A stretch of 64,000 nucleotides of DNA from Mesorhizobium australicum (lineage in GTDB: Bacteria > Pseudomonadota > Alphaproteobacteria > Rhizobiales > Rhizobiaceae): positions 1,922,001-1,986,000 of the forward strand of contig NZ_FXBL01000004.1 in NCBI RefSeq assembly GCF_900177325.1. The letters run 5' to 3'. The notes beneath the pieces are model-generated. The model saw only the letters and a program-made list of their open reading frames with translations. It was not told the origin of the DNA and searched no databases. Made by a program: the position numbers and the translations under genes. Positions 45,484 to 53,906 of this stretch are shown piece by piece (the first letter of the stretch is position 1; each line of letters starts with the position of its first letter).

Positions 45484-46477
45484 ATTAGGCGCAAAGACAC
45501 GGCCGATCCATCACGCACGCCATCGGGGCAACTTGCTCTGTAGTCAGAGCGGAGATCCTTGAGCCGCGCCTCGTCAGGCAAAAGCCGCAGCGAGCCTGGA
45601 CAGGCGGTGTCGTAGTCGGCCCAGCCGGACCGGAAGAAGATCGCCTTGTGCTTGGCGACCTGAGCGAGAAGCTCGAAATCGGTGGCGGCGGCTTTGCCTT
45701 CGTCGGTCTCGAAGTGCATGGCGAGATCGTAGTAGTGCCGCGAGAAATACTGCGATGTCGAGGACTCGGTCGGACGATGCGCCTCGGCATGCAATGCGGT
45801 CGCCTTCTCCCAGAAGGTGCGGCGGGCGGAGAGGACGACGACGGTGCTGTCGGGGTTCTCGAAGAAGTCGGGATAGTCATCCGCCGCATAGGGGCGGATG
45901 ACTCGTTCTTCCGTAGGCTAGGGATCTCCGCGAGCCCCGAGTTCGAGCTTCACCCGAGGCGTGATGTACCCCATGCGCTCGTATTCGGCGGCGGCGAGCG
46001 CGGTGGGGTAGTGGAAGTTCACCGTCTGCGCGTCGGCGCCGTCGATCTCCAACGACCATTCGCCGTTGGTCTGTTCGCCGAGCTGCCGGACGGTCGAAGC
46101 GCGGAGTGCGGGAAAAAGCTTCTTGGCGATGTGCAGTTCGACGTCGCGAACCAGGTCGTCGATGAGCTGCCCGACCTTTTTTCTGCTCAGGCCTTCCTTC
46201 TCGGGATCTCGGTCCCCGGTATAGCCAAGGTCGGCTCGATCGAAGGACAGGTCGATGTCCTCCGAGAAGCGGCGGATGGCATTGAAGGCCTTGGAGAGCG
46301 ATGTGCCACCTTTGAAAACGAGGGTGGGCGCGTCCTCGGGCTGTTCGAACAGGCGGCGCAGAGTCCAGCAGACCCAGAAGTCCTTTTCGATGATCGTGTC
46401 CGCACGCCCCGAGTCGCGCCGGTTTCTCCGAACAGGGCGGCACGGTCTCGAGCGGGGAGCAGGGCGACCTTATCCAT
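45484..46477 (-). pseudogene. AbiEii/AbiGii-type nucleotidyltransferase toxin, inactivated
   Basis: AbiEii toxins are GTP-dependent nucleotidyltransferases paired with AbiEi antitoxins. ATG 46475-46477 (MDKVALLPARDRAALF) overlaps the antitoxin gene by 8 bp. After a one-base loss near 46411, the reading continues as IIEKDFWVCWTLRRLFEQ, TLVFKGGTSLSKAFNAI and RRFSEDIDLSFDR, which holds the GGTSLSK and SEDIDL active-site motifs. An in-frame TAG near 45924 (in GDP*PTEERVIRPYAAD, probably from TGG) and a further slip near 45520 break the end. Confidence 0.88.
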
Positions 46478-47099
46478 CCAACTCGCCCGACACCGTGTTT
46501 GCGATGGAGACGAGCGTCGGCCGCATCCAGGCAGGCGCCTGGACGGCTGTGGATCCCAGCGTCTTCTTGTCGTTGGCCGACAGGCGACGGGCTGCGACCT
46601 GCGCCACGTCCGCAGCACGGACGGGCCCAACATGACGAAGGGCCTGTACTACGGTGCCAGCCGGACTGCCCGGAGCGATGAGGTGCTTGGGCGAAGCATG
46701 ACGAAGATCGACTACGCGCTTGCCAAGCACGACGCGCCGGGAAGGTCCGTCGGTCAGGTAGGTACTCTTCGCCGGAACCTGGGTTGAGAGGCCGAGCGCA
46801 TTGGCCGCGCGAGCGCCGGCGATCTGCACTTGCGATCCTGTCTCGCGCGCCAGCGCCTGGGCCACGTCGTCGGGCGTCGGTGAAAGCGGGCCGAGATTCG
46901 GATGAATCTTCGGGAAATCGTAAAGGCCCCGGGTCAGACGGCGGAGCTGCCCACCCTTGGCCAATCGCGAAAGCGCCTGGTCGATCGCCGACCGCCCCGC
47001 CACGTCCAAGAAGTCACTGGGCGTGAAGACGCCGCCACGCCCCCGTGCACGGGCCCGCTTCATAATCCGGTCAGGAACTGAGGTTGCTTGCGTTTTCAT
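46470..47099 (-). CDS. AbiEi-type antitoxin / DUF6088 family protein
   Basis: This 209-residue protein has an N-terminal winged-helix (RIMKRARARGRGGVFTPSDFLDVAG, IDQALSRLAKGGQLRRLTRGLYDFPK), then IAGARAANALGLSTQVPAKSTYLTDG and VVDLRHASPKHLI. It is the usual partner of AbiEii, neutralises it at the level of activity or transcription, and represses its own promoter. It is intact, while the toxin gene coupled behind it is broken. Confidence 0.88.
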   Translation of the reverse strand: MKTQATSVPDRIMKRARARGRGGVFTPSDFLDVAGRSAIDQALSRLAKGGQLRRLTRGLYDFPKIHPNLGPLSPTPDDVAQALARETGSQVQIAGARAANALGLSTQVPAKSTYLTDGPSRRVVLGKRVVDLRHASPKHLIAPGSPAGTVVQALRHVGPVRAADVAQVAARRLSANDKKTLGSTAVQAPAWMRPTLVSIANTVSGELDG

Positions 47100-47484
47100 G
47101 CGTCAGAAAATAGACCATCTTTTTCTGACATTCAAGTAGGACCTCGCGCGCCTCGTGGCTGATTGCCCGAGAACCCTTCGCATGGGCCGCAGTGATGGGC
47201 CGTAGCGCAGATCTCGCCACCGACCGGCAGATGTGCTAGAAGACTGACGGTGCTTTCCCCGGCGGCGAGTCTGGGGAAGCCGAGCGAGAATTTTGGCCTC
47301 TGAAGGGTGATTGGTCCCGATAGATGCCGACACCCCAAGAATAATTTCTGGGGCATATTTCCCTTTAAAATCAATACCGTAACTTTTTGACGGCCCCCAT
47401 GGCGGCGCCTTGGTGGGCAAGCGAGAAATTGTCGTTTTAAATCAGCATGTTAGGTGTGATCTGAACAATCGAGTGGGAATGAAT

Positions 47485-47640
47485 TAGGTCGTCCACAAAG
47501 AGAGTGCAAAGCTGCTTGGTGACGTTCCTCGGCGTTCACCGGATGCGGCGACCGCCGACGACCTGCGCCGGTTCCAGATGGAGATCGTCGCAGCGCCGGT
47601 AACCATACGTGTCAGCCTGCGGACTGGCCCTTTAATTTCG
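47485..47640 (+). pseudogene. tyrosine recombinase N-terminal remnant
   Basis: The plus strand reads KLLGDVPRRSPDAATADDLRRFQMEIV, which matches the N-terminal core-binding part of site-specific recombinases found with IS91-like elements (FLGRSPDTATAEDLRRFQLHL-type). It has no valid start and no continuation past 47640, where the methyltransferase gene lies on the other strand. The rest of 47100-47484 holds no gene I can support. Confidence 0.4.
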
Positions 47641-48465
47641 GGGACGCGCGATAACCAGATAGCCGTAGCCGCGGTCGGCTGGCAGCGCGCTGCATGCCAG
47701 GTCGTCGATGAGCGCCAGCGCTTTCGAGTTCGTGACGACGGTCTCCGGCAACATGCTTTCGCTCGTCAGCCGCTCGACCACATAACCAGCCTCGTCAAGA
47801 TCGGCATAGATCTCGCCCCGACGGAAAAGGTGGTAGAAGAGCGGAACGGTGCCTGCGTCGGACACCCGTTCGTACTGGATGTCGCCTTCCTCGAATTCTC
47901 CGGTGTGCACACGGGGCGCGTATCGGGCCTGCTCGGCCCGGAAACGCCGCATCGCATTGGGCAGGCCGAGAACCAGGTGTCCGTGCGGCGATAGCGCGTC
48001 GCGCAATTCCAGGAGCAGCGCCAGGCGCCGAGAGCGGCCGGCCACATGGCCCAGCACACCGAAGCCGAGCAACGCCACGTTGAAACCACCATCGTCGCTG
48101 ATCTCGGCACGATAGGTCGCATCGCCTGGTTCGCATATGACAACGCGGTCGGCGAGGTTCATGTCGCGCGCTCGGTTCGCCAGCGTAAAGCGTGCGGTGG
48201 TGCTGATGTCGACGGCAACGACATGAGCCGCGTGCGATTTCGCCAGGCTCAGGCAATAGCGTCCCTCGCCGGCGCCGTAGTCGAGAAGGCGGCCTTCGAT
48301 GGGAAGAAGCTGTTCCAGCGTGCGCAGGGTTCGCCTGTTTGGCCGGGGGTAACGCGACCGGTAGAGGCCGGAGGCGAAATAAGTGTCATAGCTCTTGCCA
48401 ATGTCGACCTTTTCGCTGGCGCCCGGTTTCGCGTCCGCACGAGGCGCCGTCTTCTTCATCGCCAT
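47632..48465 (-). CDS. class I SAM-dependent methyltransferase
   Basis: This 277-residue enzyme has motif I LLDYGAGEGRYCLSLAK (about 60-76) with the acidic end of strand 2 in VVAVDIS, then GDATYRAEI and LGFGVLGHV with later-strand features. The substrate is unknown. It is last in a minus-strand trio behind the carbonic anhydrase and the permease-ATPase gene, 12 bp after the latter, so it is probably co-transcribed with them. Confidence 0.85.
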   Translation of the reverse strand: MAMKKTAPRADAKPGASEKVDIGKSYDTYFASGLYRSRYPRPNRRTLRTLEQLLPIEGRLLDYGAGEGRYCLSLAKSHAAHVVAVDISTTARFTLANRARDMNLADRVVICEPGDATYRAEISDDGGFNVALLGFGVLGHVAGRSRRLALLLELRDALSPHGHLVLGLPNAMRRFRAEQARYAPRVHTGEFEEGDIQYERVSDAGTVPLFYHLFRRGEIYADLDEAGYVVERLTSESMLPETVVTNSKALALIDDLACSALPADRGYGYLVIARPRN

Positions 48466-48477
48466 CGTTCGCCCTCT

Positions 48478-50190
48478 TCAATCCTTGAATGTCAGGCGCA
48501 GCTCGGCTCGGTTGCTCACCGTTCGCGTCCGGACGCCGTCGGCAAGGCGACCGATCAGATAGCCGGCCATGTGGCGCGGGGCATCGACATCCTCGATCAT
48601 CTCTTCCGCGCTGGGGCGGCGGTTGGAGAGTTCCGGCAGTGTCCCCTTGTAGCGAACGAAGATCGTCAGGTTGTGCTCGTTCAGCTTGGTTTCGATCTCG
48701 ATCGCCTCGCAGTCGTCGGCGAGCAAGTGGTTGTCCATCAACAGTTCGAAGGTCTGCCAGGAGGCGAGTTCGGCTCGTCTGACCGACTCGTGACGTGCCC
48801 CCCAGATGCGGCCCTGGCTTTCGATGAATTCGATCATTTCCTCGAAATGCGTCGAGGCCACCGTGAAGACCCTGCGGGTGCGGCGGCCGATGCCGATGCG
48901 GAAAATGGACTGGAGGGTGACCGCCAAAGTCAGCACAAGCGCGAACTGGGAAAAATCGATATAGCGGGCGACCGGGAGCATCTTGTCCAGGCTTTCCCGG
49001 ATGCCGTCATAGGTCAGGAAGACAAGCAGCGGTATGCCGATGGCCAGCGTGCGGCGGTTGTCCAGCATCCGCAAGCCGATCATCTGGATGCCGCCGATCG
49101 TGGCGAAAGATGAGAGAAACAGGAAAAGTGCGCCGAGCACTTCGGGAGGCAGGATCATCCACGCGACGATGATCTTGGGGCAGAGGGCGATCACGACCAG
49201 CAAGCCCGCGGTCCATACGGCGAGATGGCGGCTGGTACACCCGGACGCGAGCGCCAGGCTCGCCGCGCCGCCGCTGGCGACCATCGGCAGCGCATTGATG
49301 GCGGAGGCGAATATCTGCGCCAGCCCCTCGGCGCGCACGCCGCGGCCGATGGACTCGAAATCCGGTCGCGAGAAGTCGGCGTCGTTGAAGCGTTGCGCCG
49401 CAATCTGCACGCCCATGGAGGTCAACGATAGCGAGAAGCCGGTGACGATGGCCGGTACCAGCAAGTCCGGGTCGAACTGCCAGCCGAACTGCTGCAGGGA
49501 GGGCAGGCGAAAGAAGCTGGCGCTGTCGAATACCGCGAGATCGGAAGGCAGCACGATGCCGGCCGCAAAACTGAGAACCAGTCCGACTCCCAGCCCCGTG
49601 AGGGTGGCGAACAGGCGAAGACTGCCCTTTACCCAGACATTGCAGATGACCATCACCGCCAGCGTCGCTGCCGCGATGCCGATGCGCTGGGGGGAGGGCG
49701 CAGCCCCGTCAGCTACTGAAAAAATCAGCTTCAAGCCGATGACGCCAATGCCGGAACCGATCAGCAGCATGGCAAGGCCAGCCACCTCCACGGTGAAGAT
49801 CGCCTTCAGGCGTGGCAGGATGAAACTGAAGATGATCATCGATAGGCCGCAGATCGCAAACATGCCGAAGCCTCCGCCAAGGCCTGATGTCGTCGTGGCG
49901 AGGGCAAGGATCGGCAATACGGAGGTTGTGCTTTGGACCGGAAGAAACATTCCGGCCCCGATCCCGAAGCGACCCAGCGACTGGAGAAGCAATGCCGCTG
50001 CCGAATAGATCAGGCCGCAGGCCGCGAGATTGAGGAATTGGGCGTGATCCATGCCTGTGGTGCGGGCAAACAGGGCGGGCACGGCCATCAAGGCGCCGAG
50101 GAAGGCGGCCTGCTGCAGCGCCAGACCGAGCGCGAAGCGCGCAGGCGGCACTTCGTCTATCCAATAGAGGAGAGTGTCCGGACGGCGCAT
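48478..50190 (-). CDS. NCS2-type (xanthine/uracil) permease with C-terminal RsbW-like ATPase domain
   Basis: ATG 50190 (MRRPDTLLYWIDEVPPARFALGLALQQAAFLGAL) fits the gap to the upstream gene; the frame is open further. Residues 1 to about 440 form an NCS2/SLC23 permease: many membrane helices, TTTSGLGGGFG, TGFSLSLTSMGVQIAAQRF, the GRGVRAEGLAQIFASAINALP motif. After position 440 comes a soluble domain of about 125 residues: ASWQTFELLMDNHLLAD (N-box-like Glu and Asn), LTIFVRYKGTLPEL, APRHMAGYLIGRLADGVRTR. It resembles HATPase_c_2 anti-sigma kinases (RsbW/SpoIIAB), though degenerate in the G boxes. With STAS and RsbU-like genes next door, a signalling transporter is likely. Confidence 0.8.
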   Translation of the reverse strand: MRRPDTLLYWIDEVPPARFALGLALQQAAFLGALMAVPALFARTTGMDHAQFLNLAACGLIYSAAALLLQSLGRFGIGAGMFLPVQSTTSVLPILALATTTSGLGGGFGMFAICGLSMIIFSFILPRLKAIFTVEVAGLAMLLIGSGIGVIGLKLIFSVADGAAPSPQRIGIAAATLAVMVICNVWVKGSLRLFATLTGLGVGLVLSFAAGIVLPSDLAVFDSASFFRLPSLQQFGWQFDPDLLVPAIVTGFSLSLTSMGVQIAAQRFNDADFSRPDFESIGRGVRAEGLAQIFASAINALPMVASGGAASLALASGCTSRHLAVWTAGLLVVIALCPKIIVAWMILPPEVLGALFLFLSSFATIGGIQMIGLRMLDNRRTLAIGIPLLVFLTYDGIRESLDKMLPVARYIDFSQFALVLTLAVTLQSIFRIGIGRRTRRVFTVASTHFEEMIEFIESQGRIWGARHESVRRAELASWQTFELLMDNHLLADDCEAIEIETKLNEHNLTIFVRYKGTLPELSNRRPSAEEMIEDVDAPRHMAGYLIGRLADGVRTRTVSNRAELRLTFKD

Positions 50191-50225
50191 CGACAGTCTT
50201 CCGGGCTGGTCGGTCGGTTGGACGT

Positions 50226-50921
50226 TTAACTCACAGGAAACAGGGTGCTCTCGCCCGCCCTGGTCTGCCACAGATCTCCTGTCTCGAGGTCGAACCACCA
50301 ACCGTGCAATTGCAACGTTCCGGCATCCACGCGTTCGCGCAGCCACGGATAGGTCAGCAGGTTCTTGAGAGATCCGGCGATGGCCGCCCGCTCCACCAAG
50401 AAGGCGTTTTCCCGCAGCAGATCCAGCGAGACTTCGCGTCGCCCGCCCTGGGTCTTGGGGTCATTGACGTGCAGCCTGCAGGCATCGAGGGCGATTTCGA
50501 CCCAGTCGTTGATGAAGTCGCGCGCCATGCGCTGCCCGCCAGCGCCGTTGATCAGCGCCTTGATGCCCCCGCAATGAGCATGGCCCATCACGACGATGTG
50601 GTCGACCCCGAGGTCGCGGACCGCATATTCGATCGCCGCGCCCGTGCCATGCAGCGACGGACCCGGCTGATAAGGGGGAACCAGATTGGCAACGTTGCGC
50701 ACTGTGAACAGTTCGCCAGGTTTCGCGCCCGACAGGATCGCCGGATCGACGCGGCTGTCGGAACACGAGATCATCAGGGTTGCCGGCGCCTGGCCATCCT
50801 CGACAAGCGACTGCATGAGGCCAGGTTCACGCCCGTAATGGCTGGCCTTGAATGCCATGATGCCCGCGGTCAGGTGGCTGATGTCGCGGCAGGTGCAGCC
50901 CGGAGGTCGATCTACGCTCAC
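50226..50921 (-). CDS. beta-class carbonic anhydrase
   Basis: This 231-residue enzyme has the zinc ligands of beta carbonic anhydrases: Cys and Asp in ISCSDSRVDP (about 50-57) and His and Cys in VMGHAHCGGIKAL (about 108-120). PGELFTVRNVANLVPPY is the conserved loop. It interconverts CO2 and bicarbonate. It lies 35 bp before the permease-ATPase gene on the same strand, which raises the idea that bicarbonate or CO2 is linked to the signal. ATG in MAFKASHY downstream is an alternative start. Confidence 0.93.
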   Translation of the reverse strand: MSVDRPPGCTCRDISHLTAGIMAFKASHYGREPGLMQSLVEDGQAPATLMISCSDSRVDPAILSGAKPGELFTVRNVANLVPPYQPGPSLHGTGAAIEYAVRDLGVDHIVVMGHAHCGGIKALINGAGGQRMARDFINDWVEIALDACRLHVNDPKTQGGRREVSLDLLRENAFLVERAAIAGSLKNLLTYPWLRERVDAGTLQLHGWWFDLETGDLWQTRAGESTLFPVS

Positions 50922-51035
50922 ATTCGTCCCCTGTGCCGGTCATCGGATGAGAGGCCCGTAGACAGAACCGCCATCCTGCCGCGGAGGCAGGTTCCGCGGC
51001 TGTTGCAGCCAAGACATGGAATGTGGAGAGAAAAC

Positions 51036-51164
51036 GTGAAGATTTTGTTCAGAAGTGCAGCGGAAATCCGGCAGCACGCCGATAGAGATGGCTGCTGTTC
51101 GTCACCTCGCCTTGAAGCCGGCTCGACGCCGGTACCTGAAGAAGACTATGAGCACCGGCGTTAA
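51036..51164 (+). CDS. possible small protein (42 residues), unknown
   Basis: GTG 51036 follows GGAGAG with good spacing and gives KILFRSAAEIRQHADRDGCC, then a short acidic tail (VPEEDYEHRR) to a stop at 51162-51164. It has no signal peptide or known family. It lies between the carbonic anhydrase and STAS genes. A chance frame is quite possible. Confidence 0.25.
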   Translation: MKILFRSAAEIRQHADRDGCCSSPRLEAGSTPVPEEDYEHRR

Positions 51165-51291
51165 TTTTCCGCATCGTCGGCGAGCTCCGAGGGGGCTGCC
51201 ATGGCCGGCGATTGCCCACCCTCGTCTGCGGATCGACGTTTTGTCGTCCTAACGGAACACTTCGCTTCCAGTTTGAGTGGGATATTTACCA

Positions 51292-51328
51292 TTCAGAGAC
51301 ACTTTGTCTTTCAGAGACAATTGTCCTT
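51292..51328. promoter_or_regulatory. paired direct repeats upstream of the STAS gene
   Basis: The decamer TTCAGAGACA occurs at 51292-51301 and again at 51310-51319, 18 bp apart, and each is part of an inverted repeat (AGACA..TGTCT in the first; GACAATTGTC, perfect, in the second). They lie about 40-65 bp before the STAS start and could be a two-site operator or an extended promoter. No factor can be named. Confidence 0.45.
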
Positions 51329-51357
51329 TCCGAGGTTCAACAGGAAGCAGGTTCGTC

Positions 51358-51684
51358 ATGGGCATCACGTTTGAAAGGGTGGGCAATGCGACCGTCGCCA
51401 GCTTGCAGGGGCGGCTCGACAGCAGCAACTCCTCCACCGTCGAGACTGAACTCTTCAATCAGCTGGGCGATGGCGGCTTCGTTCTGGATGTGAGCAAGCT
51501 CGATTACATTTCAAGCGCGGGTTTGCGGGTCGTTCTCGTCGTGGCCAAGCGCCTGAAACAGTCGGGCAGCGCCTTCCTTCTAGCTGGCATGCAGCCGCAT
51601 ATCCGGGATGTGTTCGAGATTTCCGGCTTTCTCAGCCTTCTCGCCGTGGCGGAAAATCGCGACGAGGCACTGACGCGCGTCTGA
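51358..51684 (+). CDS. STAS-domain anti-anti-sigma factor-like protein
   Basis: This 108-residue STAS protein (SpoIIAA/RsbV type) starts at ATG 51358. The sequence ITFERVGNATVASLQGRLDS is followed by the phosphorylation loop LDVSKLDYISSAGLRVVL with a candidate Ser at about 56-57, then FLLAGMQPHIRDVFEISGF. In known circuits an RsbW-type kinase phosphorylates this Ser and a PP2C phosphatase reverses it. It ends base-to-base with the RsbU-like gene, which runs on the opposite strand. Confidence 0.92.
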   Translation: MGITFERVGNATVASLQGRLDSSNSSTVETELFNQLGDGGFVLDVSKLDYISSAGLRVVLVVAKRLKQSGSAFLLAGMQPHIRDVFEISGFLSLLAVAENRDEALTRV

Positions 51685-53598
51685 TCAGGACTGGTTGCTG
51701 CGCGGACCATTGTAGCGGATGACAAGGCAAGTAATGTCGTCCGACTGTTCGGCCGCGCCAACGAAATTACCGACGGCGTTCGTGACATCGGCAAGCACGA
51801 GTTCGACGGTCAGCCTATGCGCGTCGGTCAGTGCGCTCCGCAGACGCGCTTCGGTGAATTCCCTCCCGTCGCCGTCCATCGCCTCCGATATGCCGTCGGT
51901 ATAGAGAAATAGCGTGTCACCCTCCTTCAGCATCACGCTCTTTTCCGCATAATCAAGTCCAGGCGCCACCCCCAGCGCCACGCCTCCGGTGCGCGGCAGG
52001 TCCTGTACGCTGCCGTCCAGGCGGCGGATGACCATGGGTGGGTTGTGCCCGCCATTGGCATAGGTCAGCGTGCCGGTTTCCGTGTCGAGAATGCCGTAGA
52101 AGGTGGTTACGAACAGGTCCATCGGGTTCTGACCGCACAGCATCGTGTTCGCCGCCGCGAGGCAGGTGCCGGCCGAGCGGTTCTCGCGCGCGCTGGATTG
52201 CAGCACGGTACGGGAGATCGCCATGAAAAACGCCGCCGGCACACCCTTGCCCGAAACATCGGCGATCACGATACCCAGATGGCGGTCGTCGATGGCGAAG
52301 AAATCGTAGAAGTCGCCGCCAAGCTCGCGTGCGGGAATCATCGTCGCGTTGCCCGCATAGGAAGGGTGCGCGGGCAGCCCTTGCGGCAGGATTGCGGCCT
52401 GAAGCGAGCGTGCCGCATCGAGTTCCGCCTCGACCCGGCGTTTGGATTCCTCCAGCAGTCTGTTCTTCTGCTCCAATTCCGTTGTGCGCGCGCGGACCTG
52501 GGCCTCGAGATGTTCCTCACGAGCCTGCACCTCGATGGCCATATGCTGGAATACGCGGGCGAGCGTACCCAGTTCATCGGCCCGTCGGGCGAGCGGATTC
52601 AGGCTTTCCGGGCGAAAGACGCGACTGTCGACTTGATTTGCGGCCGCGGTCATTGCGGAGACCGGGCGGGCGATGCGGCCGGCGAACAGTCCGGCGACGC
52701 CGACGCCGACCGCAAGTACGAGACCTGCGGCAAGCATGCCGTAATAGAGATAGTCGAGCAGCATGTCCTCCAGCCGCTGCGTCGACATCGACAGAACGGT
52801 TGCACCAATGGTGATGCCGGCCGTATCGCGGATAGGCGCGGCCACGAGAAGACGCGCTTGCCCGAAGTCGAAGTCGGCGGCGGTGCCTTCGATCGCCCTC
52901 GCCGCGAGCCTGCCGGCTGTCTCCGGCATGTCGTCGCCCACCGAAGCCATCGATACCTGGGCGTCGTCGAAAACCTGTATCGCCCTCATCCCGTCCCGAT
53001 TGATCAGCGCAGCCAGGAGCACCGGCAGGCTGTTGGCCGCGCGTACCGGATCGAGAACGGCATCTGGTTGGCCGGCAATCAGCGCCCGTCCGCCGTCGAC
53101 ACGCACGCCGACATAGCGGACGCCGTCGATCGCCCCACCGAGCGGCAGGCGGAAGCGGCGACCGCTCGTCAAGGCATCCAGTGCTGCGCGAGGCAGGCCG
53201 TCTGGAAGGCTCTCGCCGCTGACCACCGCTCCATAGTCGCCAACGGAACTTGCCAGCACCGCGAGGTCCTTGTCGACCAGCCAAAGGGAGGAGATATTGC
53301 CGCGTGCAGCGACTTCCGCGAGCAGATTGCCGAAGTCCGGACTGGCCTGCGCCGGCATGCTGGCAATGGCGAAAGCCAATGTGGACAGATCGTCGACAAG
53401 GACCGACTGCATCTCCTCCAGCGATATTTCGGTGAGGCGGGCGCTTTCGGCGACAATGCGGGCGACGGCTTGCGCCTGCGCCTCGGCCTGCTCGATGAGC
53501 GCGTGTCGTCCGAGCCAGCCGAACACGATGCTGATGGTGATGATCGCCAGCGTGATGCAGGCGGCGACCATGAGGATGAGGCGCCGGGTCAGGGTCAC
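51685..53598 (-). CDS. RsbU/SpoIIE-type PP2C phosphatase with periplasmic sensor and HAMP domain
   Basis: I choose GTG 53598 (VTLTRRLILMVAACITLAI), which overlaps the small upstream gene by 4 bp (GTGA); the frame is open to 53835. The 637-residue protein has a membrane segment at about 5-27, a periplasmic sensor of about 250 residues, a second membrane segment at about 284-306, HAMP (IARPVSAMTAAANQV), a coiled-coil (AREEHLEAQVRARTTELEQKNRLLEES) and a PP2C SpoIIE domain (GGDFYDFFAID, VIADVSGKGVPAAFFMA, YANGGHNPP, TDGISEAM, QSDDITCLVI). It should dephosphorylate the STAS protein on an external cue. Confidence 0.92.
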   Translation of the reverse strand: MTLTRRLILMVAACITLAIITISIVFGWLGRHALIEQAEAQAQAVARIVAESARLTEISLEEMQSVLVDDLSTLAFAIASMPAQASPDFGNLLAEVAARGNISSLWLVDKDLAVLASSVGDYGAVVSGESLPDGLPRAALDALTSGRRFRLPLGGAIDGVRYVGVRVDGGRALIAGQPDAVLDPVRAANSLPVLLAALINRDGMRAIQVFDDAQVSMASVGDDMPETAGRLAARAIEGTAADFDFGQARLLVAAPIRDTAGITIGATVLSMSTQRLEDMLLDYLYYGMLAAGLVLAVGVGVAGLFAGRIARPVSAMTAAANQVDSRVFRPESLNPLARRADELGTLARVFQHMAIEVQAREEHLEAQVRARTTELEQKNRLLEESKRRVEAELDAARSLQAAILPQGLPAHPSYAGNATMIPARELGGDFYDFFAIDDRHLGIVIADVSGKGVPAAFFMAISRTVLQSSARENRSAGTCLAAANTMLCGQNPMDLFVTTFYGILDTETGTLTYANGGHNPPMVIRRLDGSVQDLPRTGGVALGVAPGLDYAEKSVMLKEGDTLFLYTDGISEAMDGDGREFTEARLRSALTDAHRLTVELVLADVTNAVGNFVGAAEQSDDITCLVIRYNGPRSNQS

Positions 53599-53807
53599 GC
53601 CGCGCCTCCGTCGGCGGGCACTTTGATCTCTTCCCGTTTTATGGCGATCGTCCCCAATGTCGCGGCGAGATCGAGCTTGCGTTCGAGCGGAGGGGCGCCA
53701 GCCATGAGGCGTCGCTCCCCTGGGTGAGGAGATATCCCCTTGATCTTGAACGAGACCGGATAGGGCTTTTGCAAAGCCAGAAACATTTTGTGGGTAACAC
53801 GATTCAT
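53595..53807 (-). CDS. small coupled protein upstream of the RsbU-like gene, unknown
   Basis: This 70-residue frame (MNRVTHKMFLALQKPYPVSF, ending KREEIKVPADGGAA) stops in a GTGA overlap with the proposed RsbU start, a sign of translational coupling. No signal peptide or membrane segment is clear. It starts 40 bp from the divergent open frame of the binding-protein gene. No family is recognised; it may be a regulator of the phosphatase. Confidence 0.5.
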   Translation of the reverse strand: MNRVTHKMFLALQKPYPVSFKIKGISPHPGERRLMAGAPPLERKLDLAATLGTIAIKREEIKVPADGGAA

Positions 53808-53906
53808 GCGTTTCGACGCATCCTCTCAGCAGCATCGACGTAATTTATGAACGAGTGTGTCCCAAACTGGAGAGAATTTGCAGCCGGGGTGTTGAGAGGT
53901 CCACAT

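Noticed and set aside
4703..46477. Stop-codon recoding (amber or ochre suppression) as an explanation for the in-frame stops
   Set aside because: TAA occurs in the acyltransferase and TAG in the integrase, AbiEii and IS256 genes, but all these genes also carry frameshifts, deletions or insertions; ordinary decay explains them, and intact genes nearby use TAG, TAA and TGA as normal stops.
52045..53727. 560-codon plus-strand frame opposite the RsbU-like gene
   Set aside because: Antisense shadow rich in Arg, Gly and His; the minus strand has a full PP2C domain.
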